Below, piece by piece: positions 15,878 to 24,565 of a stretch of 33,556 nt of DNA. This DNA comes from Bacteroidota bacterium (GTDB lineage Bacteria; Bacteroidota; Rhodothermia; Rhodothermales; JAHQVL01), in NCBI GenBank assembly GCA_039111535.1, contig JBCCIM010000051.1, forward strand, positions 1 to 33,556. The letters are read 5' to 3'. The stretch's first letter is position 1, and each line of letters opens with the position of its first letter. A program made the translations under genes and the position numbers. The notes under the pieces are model-generated. The model was given only the letters and a program-made list of their open reading frames with translations. It was not told the DNA's origin and searched no databases.

Positions 15878-18157
15878 ATGACGCATACATTTACAAAAGG
15901 CATTTTTTATCCGGATTCTTCAACCACACCAAACGCCCATCTGGTTGAACGGACCGCTGCTGAAGCGCTTGCATCACATGCCGGCCAGGAGGCCGTACCA
16001 CGCCCGGCGATCTCCGGAGGGCTCTTTGTCTGTTTAGCAGAAAACTGCCCGGCACCTTTGCCGGCAGACAGGCCGCAAAATACGCCCTGGATGTATGCAC
16101 GTATCAGCGCTGAAGGCGTCGGCATACTGACCGCTTCCTACCCCTCGTTGCTTTATGCATTGGTTGGTTTGTTGATGGATGGATGTTTGCCCGAAGATGC
16201 CGAAATCGAGGCCGGCTGTATGTTACCAGCCTCTTTTGCCTGGCACAGGCCGTTGTACGACACCTCCCTGACGCAAATCGCCCGTACGGCGCAAGACTTT
16301 GACGCCACCAAGTACATTGCCACTTTGGCCCGTTGTGGCTTTACCCATGTAGAAGTCAACGGCCTTGCCTCTCACACGGCGTTTGAGCCAGGCGTCCCCG
16401 GTGAATATTACAGCCAGTTCTATTCTTATGGCCCCGGGCTTATGCAGTTTGTAGACAGTACAATTACACGCGGCATTTATGACACCAGCTACCTGCAAGC
16501 AAACCTGAACAGGCTCAAGAAATTGGCTGCTATTGGCCGTACATATGGGTTAACCCCGGGCCTGCTTGCCTATGAGCCGCGTACGCTCCCCGAAACCTTT
16601 TTTCAGAAATACCCAACGTTGCGCGGGGCAAGGGTTGACCATCCTTTTCGTTCGCGTATGCCCCGCTACACGCTCGCGCAGGACCACCCCGTTGCAAGGA
16701 CGCACTACAAAGAGCTGATCCAAAATCTGCTACAAGAAGTACCTGACCTTGGCTACCTTTCGGTATGGACAAACGACAGCGGCTCGGGGTTTGAGCACAC
16801 AGCTTCGCTTTATAGTGGTCGGAATGGTGGCCCCTACCTGATCCGGGAGTGGCGCAATCACGATAAAATTGCAAAAGCGGCCGGTGAAAGCGCTGTAGGT
16901 TGGCTGCGGCTGATCCAGGCATCTGCAGCTGAAATCAATCCAGCATTTGAGGTAAGCTTGCGCATTGAGCCCTTCAAAGTTGAACACGACACCATCGTTG
17001 CCGGCATGGGTGACGGCCTTACGCTCGAAGCACCTTCTTTGCTGGTAAAGGGATACCACCTGCCCTATCAGCACCCAAGGCTACCCGAAAATGATGGAAT
17101 CGCCGGCACCATGTTTCATACGACCATGGATGCTGATGAAAGCGAAAAGCTTGCACAATTCAGGGCTAGCGGTTTTGAGCCAATTGTACAGTATGCCCCA
17201 AGCTCAACCTTCAACATGGAGCCCCTGCTTGGCATCCCGTATCCGCGCATGGTATACAAAAAGCTCCAGGCACTCAGGCAATCGGATATAAAGCGGGTCA
17301 GCGCCATCGGAGGCCTGCTCAATCCACAGCAAACCCCCTACTGGCCCAATCTCGAAATACTGCGGCACGTTCAATTGGGGAATACCCAGCCTTACGAGTC
17401 CATGGTTGCTGACATCGCAAACCGGTGGGTCGAACCATCGCTAACAAAAGAACTGGTTCATGCTTGGCATACACTTGAAGACGGCCTTGCCTGGATGCCC
17501 TACTTACCCCTGTTCAGCAATTTCGGATTTGTGTGGTATCGCCTTTGGATCAGGCCTTTTATCCCCAACATTGAAGCCATTCCCGCAGCCGACCGACGCT
17601 ACTACGAGCGCTTCATGGTAACCATGCCGAACAATTCGAACATGAATGATTTGGGGAAAGATGTCTTGTTTCAGCTCGTTGATGAGACGTCTGGTGCCTA
17701 TATGGCGGATGCCTTTGACAAAGAGGCACTCCCACGGCTCCGAAAAGCTATCGAGATGATTGACAGGTTGGCCAAAGCTCAGGTACAGGAACCCGTGTTT
17801 GCAGACCTCCAGGTCAGGGCCCGCGCAGCGCTGTGCTGGGCTACAACCCAGCGAAATCTTTGTCATTGGGTTGTAAACGTTTATGGATATCTCAACACAA
17901 CAGCCTCTGAGAAACAGCGTATCTATACTGAAAACCTGCAAGCCATGATTGATGACGACCTTGCCAATACACAGGCATTGCTCGATTTGTGGCGCAACAG
18001 CAAAATCCAATTTATGATCACATCGGCGACTGGGGAAACGCCTTACATCTATGGCGCCAACCTGGGGGAGCACCTGGAGCGCAAACTTGCGCTAACAGCA
18101 GCTTTCCGCCATCATACGCCATACATCGACCGCGATATCATCTGGCGGCTTGCTTAG
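15878..18157 (+). CDS. Large cytoplasmic glycosidase-like protein of unknown function
   Basis: 759 residues, no signal peptide or membrane segment. I do not recognise a named family. Residues 1-130 resemble the small alpha/beta domain found before some glycosidase barrels (ISAEGVGILTASYPSLLYALVGLLMDG, like hexosaminidase/alpha-glucuronidase N-domains). From about 145 a TIM-barrel-like part follows: FTHVEVNGL (strand 1), YGLTPGLLAYEPRTL, VPDLGYLSVWTNDSGSGFEH (an acidic, potentially catalytic loop), FEVSLRIEPFKVEHD and FEPIVQYAPSSTFN. The last third is helix-rich with many Trp and Tyr. It may act on imported oligosaccharides, which would fit the upstream transporter cluster. Catalytic residues are guesses (Asp in WTNDS, Glu in LRIEPF). 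Confidence 0.8.
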   Translation: MTHTFTKGIFYPDSSTTPNAHLVERTAAEALASHAGQEAVPRPAISGGLFVCLAENCPAPLPADRPQNTPWMYARISAEGVGILTASYPSLLYALVGLLMDGCLPEDAEIEAGCMLPASFAWHRPLYDTSLTQIARTAQDFDATKYIATLARCGFTHVEVNGLASHTAFEPGVPGEYYSQFYSYGPGLMQFVDSTITRGIYDTSYLQANLNRLKKLAAIGRTYGLTPGLLAYEPRTLPETFFQKYPTLRGARVDHPFRSRMPRYTLAQDHPVARTHYKELIQNLLQEVPDLGYLSVWTNDSGSGFEHTASLYSGRNGGPYLIREWRNHDKIAKAAGESAVGWLRLIQASAAEINPAFEVSLRIEPFKVEHDTIVAGMGDGLTLEAPSLLVKGYHLPYQHPRLPENDGIAGTMFHTTMDADESEKLAQFRASGFEPIVQYAPSSTFNMEPLLGIPYPRMVYKKLQALRQSDIKRVSAIGGLLNPQQTPYWPNLEILRHVQLGNTQPYESMVADIANRWVEPSLTKELVHAWHTLEDGLAWMPYLPLFSNFGFVWYRLWIRPFIPNIEAIPAADRRYYERFMVTMPNNSNMNDLGKDVLFQLVDETSGAYMADAFDKEALPRLRKAIEMIDRLAKAQVQEPVFADLQVRARAALCWATTQRNLCHWVVNVYGYLNTTASEKQRIYTENLQAMIDDDLANTQALLDLWRNSKIQFMITSATGETPYIYGANLGEHLERKLALTAAFRHHTPYIDRDIIWRLA

Positions 18158-18236
18158 CGCCGGCGTATATCCCAGATCTTGCTGTTTGCAATATTTCGCA
18201 GTGCTTTTGCGATGCTGTTGCTTTGTCTATGGTGCA

Positions 18237-18260
18237 CTCTTGCATTCTGCAAGAGCTTTT
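18237..18260 (+). terminator. Terminator of the 759-residue protein gene
   Basis: Perfect 8-bp stem CTCTTGCA/TGCAAGAG with a 3-base loop TTC, followed by CTTTTC, 79 bases after the TAG stop of the 759-residue protein gene. Confidence 0.55.
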
Positions 18261-18633
18261 CGCTTATAAAGTCATTGCCTTTTTAGCCAAAAGCGCGGTG
18301 GGACTCAAGCGACTCTTCCTATCCATCAATCCACCTACATTCCTAAGTTATTTTTTCCTTAACAGGAGGGGAATAATGACAGTTTCTATTCTGCCATTCA
18401 GTCAATTTGTGACGACCCCTTTACGTGTTACTTGAACTCCCCCTCGGTTCTTGCAACAGGAAATTATGGCTCATATCCAAGCAGAGCCCTTACATGCGTC
18501 GGACTACCTTACCAGACGAATCGCGCTTGTTTATCCCTCTCTCTGATTAAACCAGCGCTGCCATGAGGTACGTACCGCCCGTAATTCCCGAGCATTTACG
18601 ACTTGCCCAAAAGCTTTTTTACCAAAGCCGACC
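18261..18633. other. Intergenic leader region upstream of the membrane-HTH gene
   Basis: 373 bases without a clear gene. It contains a 19-codon ORF with a strong ribosome-binding site (listed separately) and a second 26-codon ORF at 18466-18546 preceded by CAGGAAATT. No -10/-35 pair stands out. It may be a long 5' leader of the downstream gene. Confidence 0.35.
18376..18435 (+). CDS. Possible 19-residue small ORF with a strong Shine-Dalgarno sequence
   Basis: AGGAGG at 18364-18369 is placed six bases before ATG, one of the few ideal ribosome-binding sites in the window. The ORF encodes MTVSILPFSQFVTTPLRVT and then TGA. The peptide matches nothing I know. It could be a leader peptide for the downstream membrane-HTH gene, a real small protein or chance. 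Most genuine genes here lack such a site, which makes this one stand out. Confidence 0.25.
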   Translation: MTVSILPFSQFVTTPLRVT

Positions 18634-19692
18634 ATGAAAAAAAAGTTCGATTTTTACTGGACACAGCGGATCATTGATCTGTTGATGAAACTTGCAGGTG
18701 TCGTTGTTACGTCGGCTGCGACCCTTGAAGTAGCGGATACAGCATTCGGAAACATAGCTGAGCCCTGGCTGACAGTTATTAAAGTAGGTGCCCTGATTCT
18801 TATTGAATGTGCTTTTATTGCGTCGTGGTTAGCAATTGATACCCAGCACAGCGCTCCCATGCCGATGAAAGTTGCATGGGCGATCACGCTGATTGTGATT
18901 TACTTCGCCCTTCTGATCATTGCAATTAATCACGGTGAAGGCGCAGCCGGCTGGGCCTTTCGTGCGGTACTTCTCGTGATGATTCTTCGAAGCATTTATG
19001 AGGCCGGCGTTTACGAGGTCCTCAAAAACCAGCGCAAGGAAGAACGCAATATCCGGAGCAGCTTCAAAGTACGCCGCGTAGGCCGGCAGCTCGCCAAAAC
19101 CGATGCAATCAAGGCATTGAACATGGAAAGCGCCCAGGCCAATTATGCCCGCGAACTGGGTAGCGAAGTGGCCCGCGCCAAAATTGAAGCAGAGCACGAA
19201 GCTGCGCTGATCGACGTTAAATTGATGCGCGAACGCCTCATGGCTTCTGTACACGCAAAAGACAACCTCGCCCGTAAGAAATTCCAGGCGCAGATTCAGC
19301 TCGAAAGCAAGCAGGCGCAATTCCAGTTGAACGCAGCTAAAACGAAGCTTTCAAAAAACGGCTCAACATCCCTGCTCAATAGCCATAAAAATGGCAGCAA
19401 TGGAAGCTCCAACGGTAGCAGCAATGGAAGCTCCAACGGCAGCAGCAACGGTAAGTCTTACGACAGCACCAGCAAAGACGGCCCTAAAATGTCCAATAAA
19501 AAGGACCGGCTGAAAGAAATGCTGATGTGGGCCCTTATGGAAAACCCTAATCATTCCAAACAGGCCCTGAGCGCGCACATTGGTGCTTCTCCAGGTACCA
19601 TTCGCAAATACCTCGAAGAATTGCAGGATGAAGGCAAAGTGCAATCAACAAATAAAACGCGCTCAGGATATTCTGTAGTAGAAGCAGAATAA
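18634..19692 (+). CDS. Membrane protein with coiled coil, Asn-Gly-Ser repeat linker and C-terminal winged helix-turn-helix
   Basis: 352 residues, family not recognised. Hydrophobic segments lie at about 16-34, 45-68, 79-98 and 105-122. A charged, Ala/Glu/Lys-rich helical region (130-242, probably coiled coil) follows, then a low-complexity linker of NGSS units (253-275). A C-terminal domain at 286-350 looks like a winged HTH: DRLKEMLMWALMENPNHSKQ, ALSAHIGASPGTIRKYLEEL as the HTH proper, and QDEGKVQSTNKTRSGYSV as the wing. This suggests a membrane-tethered DNA-binding protein, possibly regulated by membrane state, proteolysis or tether length. It is bounded by terminators on both sides, so it is monocistronic. 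Confidence 0.85.
   Translation: MKKKFDFYWTQRIIDLLMKLAGVVVTSAATLEVADTAFGNIAEPWLTVIKVGALILIECAFIASWLAIDTQHSAPMPMKVAWAITLIVIYFALLIIAINHGEGAAGWAFRAVLLVMILRSIYEAGVYEVLKNQRKEERNIRSSFKVRRVGRQLAKTDAIKALNMESAQANYARELGSEVARAKIEAEHEAALIDVKLMRERLMASVHAKDNLARKKFQAQIQLESKQAQFQLNAAKTKLSKNGSTSLLNSHKNGSNGSSNGSSNGSSNGSSNGKSYDSTSKDGPKMSNKKDRLKEMLMWALMENPNHSKQALSAHIGASPGTIRKYLEELQDEGKVQSTNKTRSGYSVVEAE
19396..19455 (+). repeat. 24-bp in-frame tandem repeat encoding the NGSS linker
   Basis: Two nearly identical 24-base units (19396-19419 and 19420-19443, one T/C difference at the end) and a half copy to 19455. The unit is AGCAATGGAAGCTCC plus AACGG(T/C)AGC and encodes SNGSSNGS. Because 24 is a multiple of three, unit gain or loss changes linker length without breaking the frame. 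Confidence 0.85.
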
Positions 19693-19721
19693 CCAGCATA
19701 CTTGACCTGTACCCTGTTTAC

Positions 19722-19755
19722 AAAAGGCCGGTTCGAATCAACGAACCGGCCTTTT
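19722..19755. terminator. Strong bidirectional rho-independent terminator
   Basis: 14-bp perfect stem (AAAAGGCCGGTTCG with CGAACCGGCCTTTT) around a 6-base loop. The flanking A and T tracts make it functional in both directions. It serves the membrane-HTH gene ending at 19692 and can also stop transcription from the convergent PIG-L-like gene ending at 19960. Confidence 0.92.
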
Positions 19756-19892
19756 CTGTTTGAAACACTATTGATGCGCATTAAGGGTTGGAAGCAAGAT
19801 CCAGCTTTTTTCGTGTTTTCGTATATCAGTGCTTCTGTTCTGCCCGCCTGCGGCACCAATAGCAATGCTTGTGTATGCGTCTATTGCAAAAA

Positions 19893-19920
19893 ATATCAAT
19901 CGGCATTCGAATATCGGCAT
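19893..19920 (-). repeat. Heptanucleotide repeat, ATGCCGA family
   Basis: On the plus strand ATATCAA, TCGGCAT, TCGAATA, TCGGCAT, then TAAACGC. On the minus strand this reads GTTTA-ATGCCGA-TATTCGA-ATGCCGA-TTGATAT, the same arrangement as the repeat at 7213. It lies in the 267-base convergent spacer after the PIG-L-like gene. Confidence 0.6.
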
Positions 19921-19959
19921 TAAACGCGACCCTTCGTTCGCATGACTGGCGATTTATTG

Positions 19960-22653
19960 CTATGGTGTTTCTTTTCCATACGATAGCACGTTGGCAAAAA
20001 TCCGAAGCGCACCGGCAATACCGAACGGAGCCTGTCGCTGGATTGCATATGCAAAGTAGGTGAAGTGGCCGGCCTCTACTTCTGCCATCAACCAGCCGCC
20101 TTGCTGGGGCGCCTGTCCGGTATCGTTAGACGACACCAACGGCGTGTATGCTGCATCCCATTCGGTGAAAAACTTCGACCCGCGTTGTTCAACCCAGTGG
20201 TCAAAATCTGCTGCGGTGATTTTGTTGGGGAAATTAAACACGGGATGCATGGGCTCAAGGATTTCAACCGGTGCATCTTCTTCAGATATTTCCTCTGCAT
20301 TACGGGGGAGCCGGCCAGCAAAGGGTGCCATTGTCTGGGGCTGATACTCCGGCGTCTGGTACAACACGATGAGGTGCCCTCCCTGCTGCGCATAGTCCAT
20401 GAGACGCGCATTGAATTGCAACAAGTCTTGCCGCACGGCATAGGCCCGGGTACCAATAACAATGGCATCAAACGAATTGAGGTCTCCCGTTTCGAGCATA
20501 TCTGCGGCAAGCAGCGTAACCGTTGCCCCCAGTTGTTCAATGGCATCTGGTACTGCATCCCCTACCCCCATCACATATCCAATATGCAGCCCTTGTGCGA
20601 TATCTACGTCCAGTCCATGAACATCCACCTGGGCTTTGCCAAACAGGTAATGCTTCTCAAGACCCGGCTGATCGACCAGTTCGTATCCTTCCGAATAAGC
20701 TACGCCATCAGCGGTCATTGTTGCGCGCACAGGGTATACCTCCGTAGCCAATTCGTCAGCCGTAACACGAAACGCAAATTGCATCTGCTGCCCAGCGTGC
20801 CGTATGGCAACAGCGTGCGTAGCCGGCTCAACACGCCATCCTTCGGGCACAGAAAGTTGCAAGGCGCCACGAACCCCATCCGGATCATTGTTGATGACCT
20901 CAATCTCAACATCAAACACTGCGGGCTGAACATTGAGGGGAACGATCCGTGTAGCCGGCGCAGCATTCACGGCCACGCGAGGCGCAATTTTGAGGACATC
21001 CAGCGTATACCCATCCGGTAGATTTGCTGTTCTGGTGTACACAGGCGCGCGTAGTGAGAGGGCAACGCCAGAAATCTCGTACTGCAATACGATTTCCTGG
21101 GCAGGTTGCCCGCGGGGCGTAAAGCGCTCTGTTGTGGTCGGCATCTGATAACGATTCTGGTATATATTATCGCGCGAAAAGTACGTGCGCGAAAATGCTG
21201 CGTCTATAGATGCCTGAACGGATGTTTCTACCATAAACGGTTCGTTATCAACCAGCATGGTACCAGCAGCCTCTACAGGTGCAGCAACCAGGCTCGACTG
21301 GGCCGCCAAATCTACAGATGTGATGGTAACGGGCACAGGGGAGGGATTTAAGGCAGAGACGGCAACCTTGTACGTTTTCCCCGGAATTACAGCCCCCATT
21401 GTAGGGAGTGGCGCCCATGGACTTGTGCTCACAAAGGCATTCGACGGCAACGCAAGTGCGTTCACCTGCATTCCGAGCGCGGCGTGAATGGCATCTTCGA
21501 ATTGTACTGCTTTCACACGCAATAAAAAGTGGCTTTCATGTTGTGGGCTGATTTGTTCAAGCAACTCCCGCGTAAGCTGCAAGCCTTCAACCAATGCCGG
21601 CACCACGCGGTGCGGTGCATCCATTGTAAACAACGCAATGGCCTGCGCTACCTGCTCTTCCAACAACATCAGGCGTTCCAGTACAGAAGAATCGTGCGTT
21701 TCGCCAAACAGGGCAAACATACCGGAAAGCGAGGTGTCAATGCCATCAAACAGATCTGTTTCTTCACCCGCTACGGCATCCTGACGTTCGTAGTAATAAG
21801 GGGTCGCGCCAGCAGATTGGCGGTATCGGCCGCTCGTTTGCGACTTTTGCAAACTCAAGCCGAAGTACCCAAAATTCTGGTAGGAGTCGCCCAATCTCTG
21901 AGCGTATGCGCCGGGGTCAACGGTTACATTGTAGGGTTCATTTGGGCGTACACCACCCCGGTAGACCTTTAACGGTTTCCAGGGGCGCAGCTGATGATAA
22001 AACAGATCTTCAACAAATCGATCCGGATCACCAGCAGCTTCAACAGCCTCGTGCGTAATCCCACCAATGGCCTGATGATGTCCGTGACCATCGCGCGGCG
22101 ATCCATGAAAGCGAGAAACCACAACAAGCGGCCTGTTCAGCCTGATGACATGCACCATGTCCTGCAGAATCTGGTCGCGGCCCCAGTTTTTTATGGCTTC
22201 ATCCAGGGTCTTGGAATAGCCGTAATCGGTGAGTGACGTGAAATACTGGTCATCGAGCCCATAGTAGCGCGCAGATTGCCGGAGTTCTTCTGTACGAATC
22301 ATTCCCAGCGCATCAAACAGCTCAGCGCCGATTGCATTGGCACCGCCTTCTCCCCTGTTCAGCGTGAGCATAGACGTTCGATATCCTTTACCACGCCCAA
22401 GATAGGTCAACAAGCCAGCGTGTTCATCGTCTGGATGTGCCGTGGTATGCATCACACTGCCAATGGTGGAGAGTTTAAGCAAGCGTTCCCAGAGGCCGGC
22501 GCTGCCTCTGTCAGCCGCTATGGCATGTGGCCCCCGCTTATCGCCAAGGTTCATCAACACGCGATCCAATTTGGGCGGTTGAACGTCCTGGGCCATTACC
22601 TCAACGGCCAAGAGCGAGACAAGTAAGAAAATAGAGACGATGGATTTCATCAT
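19960..22653 (-). CDS. Exported PIG-L (LmbE-like) deacetylase family protein, long form
   Basis: 897 residues. Signal peptide MMKSIVSIFLLVSLLAVEVMA (cut before QDVQ). The PIG-L domain covers about 60-300: AHPDDE at 72-77 and HGHH at 190-193 supply the zinc ligands and general base, with LNRGEGGAN between them. The middle (about 400-690) is beta-sandwich-like (VPLNVQPAVFDVEIEVINN, VPEGWRVEPATHAV). The C-terminal 200 residues look like a glutamine-amidotransferase/ThuA-like Rossmann domain (FDAIVIGTRAYAVRQDL, GGHLIVLYQTPEYQP) without an evident catalytic triad. PIG-L enzymes remove N-acetyl groups from sugars. The long exported form is frequent in Bacteroidota and Planctomycetes; its substrate is not known. 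Confidence 0.9.
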   Translation of the reverse strand: MMKSIVSIFLLVSLLAVEVMAQDVQPPKLDRVLMNLGDKRGPHAIAADRGSAGLWERLLKLSTIGSVMHTTAHPDDEHAGLLTYLGRGKGYRTSMLTLNRGEGGANAIGAELFDALGMIRTEELRQSARYYGLDDQYFTSLTDYGYSKTLDEAIKNWGRDQILQDMVHVIRLNRPLVVVSRFHGSPRDGHGHHQAIGGITHEAVEAAGDPDRFVEDLFYHQLRPWKPLKVYRGGVRPNEPYNVTVDPGAYAQRLGDSYQNFGYFGLSLQKSQTSGRYRQSAGATPYYYERQDAVAGEETDLFDGIDTSLSGMFALFGETHDSSVLERLMLLEEQVAQAIALFTMDAPHRVVPALVEGLQLTRELLEQISPQHESHFLLRVKAVQFEDAIHAALGMQVNALALPSNAFVSTSPWAPLPTMGAVIPGKTYKVAVSALNPSPVPVTITSVDLAAQSSLVAAPVEAAGTMLVDNEPFMVETSVQASIDAAFSRTYFSRDNIYQNRYQMPTTTERFTPRGQPAQEIVLQYEISGVALSLRAPVYTRTANLPDGYTLDVLKIAPRVAVNAAPATRIVPLNVQPAVFDVEIEVINNDPDGVRGALQLSVPEGWRVEPATHAVAIRHAGQQMQFAFRVTADELATEVYPVRATMTADGVAYSEGYELVDQPGLEKHYLFGKAQVDVHGLDVDIAQGLHIGYVMGVGDAVPDAIEQLGATVTLLAADMLETGDLNSFDAIVIGTRAYAVRQDLLQFNARLMDYAQQGGHLIVLYQTPEYQPQTMAPFAGRLPRNAEEISEEDAPVEILEPMHPVFNFPNKITAADFDHWVEQRGSKFFTEWDAAYTPLVSSNDTGQAPQQGGWLMAEVEAGHFTYFAYAIQRQAPFGIAGALRIFANVLSYGKETP

Positions 22654-22725
22654 ACCAAATACCTACGTTTACCGCGCAAAAGATTGTAAAATATCCGCGT
22701 TGAACGTGGCAAAGCCAACTACATC

Positions 22726-23586
22726 ATGGGCACAGAATCGCCATTAACTATGTATGCGCGCGTTGCTGAAGTTTCTGTAGAAAAATATACAGAGTCAACC
22801 GTCGCCCAAAGGAATGATGTGGTTGCACTTGAAGAGCCACTTGAAATCGTTCTTTTAGCGTATCAGAAAAGAGCCCCTGTTCGCATACCCGTTGCTATAA
22901 CGATGCGCACGCCGGGTGACGATAAACATCTGTCGCTGGGACTCCTGTTTGCAGAAGGAATCATCTCATCCATGGATGACGTCACCCGTGTAGAAGAGGC
23001 GGCAGCAAATACCCGAGACAAACCGTTTACTACTGCCATCACCGTTTATTTAAAAGACCACGTACCTGTAGACCCTGCATCGTTTGCGCGGCAATTCCCC
23101 AGCACTTCCAGCTGTGGGATTTGTGGACGCTTGGAGCTACCCGATATTCGTACCAGAGAAAGCTCACAGGCCGGCCCGTCGGTCAAAACTTCGCTACTTT
23201 ACACATTACCGGCAAAAGCACGCCAGCGACAAACCTTGTTTCAACATACAGGCGGCATTCACAGTGCAGCCTTGTTTGACAGCGAAGGCAACCTCATGAT
23301 GGTGGCAGAAGACATCGGCCGGCACAACGCGCTGGATAAACTGATAGGAAGAGCCCTTGTAAACGGTACGCTGCTGTCAGATGCTATGCTACTTTTGAGC
23401 GGCCGGGTTAGCTATGAACTGATGCAAAAAGCAATTGCTGCCCGCATCAGGTGCGTATTCGCAATCGGTGCGCCATCTAGCCTCGCGGTTGAATTGGCGT
23501 GCACCTATGACGTGACACTCATTGGCTTTCTCAAAGAGAACAGATTCAATGTGTATGCCGGCAAACAACGTATACTGCCAACTTAA
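22726..23586 (+). CDS. fdhD: Formate dehydrogenase accessory sulfurtransferase FdhD
   Basis: 286 residues, the normal FdhD length. The active cysteine loop STSSCGICG is at 126-134 (Cys130 and Cys133), followed by TGGIHSAALF and the highly conserved EDIGRHNALDKLIG, then LLSGRVSYELMQKA. FdhD passes sulfur from the IscS cysteine desulfurase to the bis-MGD molybdenum cofactor of formate dehydrogenase or related oxidoreductases. No molybdoenzyme gene is in the window. The gene is divergent from the PIG-L-like gene with a 72-base spacer. Translation could instead start at Met9, but the chosen ATG is fully consistent. Confidence 0.96.
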   Translation: MGTESPLTMYARVAEVSVEKYTESTVAQRNDVVALEEPLEIVLLAYQKRAPVRIPVAITMRTPGDDKHLSLGLLFAEGIISSMDDVTRVEEAAANTRDKPFTTAITVYLKDHVPVDPASFARQFPSTSSCGICGRLELPDIRTRESSQAGPSVKTSLLYTLPAKARQRQTLFQHTGGIHSAALFDSEGNLMMVAEDIGRHNALDKLIGRALVNGTLLSDAMLLLSGRVSYELMQKAIAARIRCVFAIGAPSSLAVELACTYDVTLIGFLKENRFNVYAGKQRILPT

Positions 23587-23644
23587 TGCCTACGAGGCCG
23601 GCTGCAAAGAAAAGGGAGGTGCGGTCTAAAAGAGCTGTACTACA

Positions 23645-23677
23645 AAAAAACGCGCAGATGCCAGGCACCTGCGCGTT
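23645..23677 (-). terminator. Terminator of the first outer-membrane barrel gene
   Basis: 9-bp stem AACGCGCAG (23649-23657) with CTGCGCGTT (23669-23677). On the minus strand the stem is followed by a run of T (complement of the A run at 23644-23650). It lies 23 bases past the stop of the barrel gene ending at 23700, and fdhD converges on it. Confidence 0.85.
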
Positions 23678-23699
23678 AAAATCAAAAAACCGGGGTAGC

Positions 23700-24254
23700 C
23701 TAGCGGCCACTCAACGGAATACGTACGCCGGCGCCAATAACCAATTGGTCAAATCCACCAAGTACATATTTCAGTTCAGCATAGATGCGGCCAAACTCAA
23801 CACCATATTCAACACCACCGCCTATGTTCAGGCCGATTTCAGTGTCGCTTGTGTTGACCAACCCAAGAAACTGGCTGCCAGGACCATCTACATCGATAGA
23901 TACAATCCCAACGTTGATACCACCAATTCCATAGAGAATCAGCTGATCTGAACTAACCAGCATGTAATGGCCATTGAAGTTAATGGCAAACAGGTTGGTT
24001 TTGATTTCAGTATCTCCTGATGTCACCTTGTCACCAAAGAAATAGGTGATATCCGCGCCCACACGGATTTTATTTTCTTCGTTTACAACAAGGTGGCCGT
24101 TGGCCTGAAGGCCGAGGTTTTCAATACCTTCGCCAAACGCAAGTCCACCGCCAAACCACAGCTGTGCTGAGGCCTGCGAAGAGAACATGGTAAACAAGCC
24201 CAACATAAACAGAAAGGCTGTCAGGTTTTTGTAATTCTTACAACAGTTACACAT
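23700..24254 (-). CDS. Outer-membrane beta-barrel protein, paralogue A
   Basis: From the chosen ATG the protein is 184 residues. MCNCCKNYKNLTAFLFMLGLFTMFSSQASA is a signal peptide, cut before QLWFGG. The frame extends to 24344, but the extra 30 residues would bury the signal. The mature part is made of alternating amphipathic strands (LWFGGGLAFGEG, ENLGLQANGHLVV, TNLFAINFNGHYMLV, EIGLNIGGGVEYGV, RIYAELKYVLGG, QLVIGAGVRIPLSGR), typical of a small eight-strand outer-membrane barrel. The end FDQLVIGAGVRIPLSG is nearly the same as in the neighbouring gene at 24566-25117, so the two arose by tandem duplication. Each has its own terminator. Function unknown; structural or porin-like roles are possible. 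Confidence 0.85.
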   Translation of the reverse strand: MCNCCKNYKNLTAFLFMLGLFTMFSSQASAQLWFGGGLAFGEGIENLGLQANGHLVVNEENKIRVGADITYFFGDKVTSGDTEIKTNLFAINFNGHYMLVSSDQLILYGIGGINVGIVSIDVDGPGSQFLGLVNTSDTEIGLNIGGGVEYGVEFGRIYAELKYVLGGFDQLVIGAGVRIPLSGR

Positions 24255-24473
24255 AAGCCAGATTTTTTTATTAAGGGGGTGCACAATTACACGACCAAGC
24301 CAACACATGTATATTCTTTCAGCAGCGGGTCGAAGAAATATCAAGCCGGCTCATACAGTGCACTTGCGTGTATTTTCAAGTGCCTTTGGAAAATATGCCA
24401 ACTGGTGGATAGAGTCCAGTTTCTTTCCACATTCGCAAGGGAAATTCACCGAAGTAACGTCCTTTGAACCAAG

Positions 24474-24507
24474 AAAAGGTGCCGACCATGATGGGCCGGC
24501 ACCTTTT
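24474..24507 (-). terminator. Terminator of the second outer-membrane barrel gene
   Basis: Stem AAAAGGTGCCG (24474-24484) with CGGCACCTTTT (24497-24507), 11 bp perfect; on the minus strand it ends in CCTTTTCTT. It is 58 bases past the stop at 24566. The rest of the 311-base gap (24255-24565) shows no gene and must hold the promoter of paralogue A. Confidence 0.88.
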
Positions 24508-24565
24508 AAAACAAGCGGAATGACATCCAATTAAACAGACCCTGCCTGCTTAATTCTTCAATGAG

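Noticed and set aside
19396-19455. Short repeat array as a CRISPR
   Set aside because: The units are directly adjacent without spacers and encode an in-frame NGSS linker.
20065-21021. 318-codon plus-strand frame opposite the PIG-L-like gene
   Set aside because: Composition is unlike a real protein (Cys/His/Arg-rich), and the opposite strand encodes a well-supported gene.
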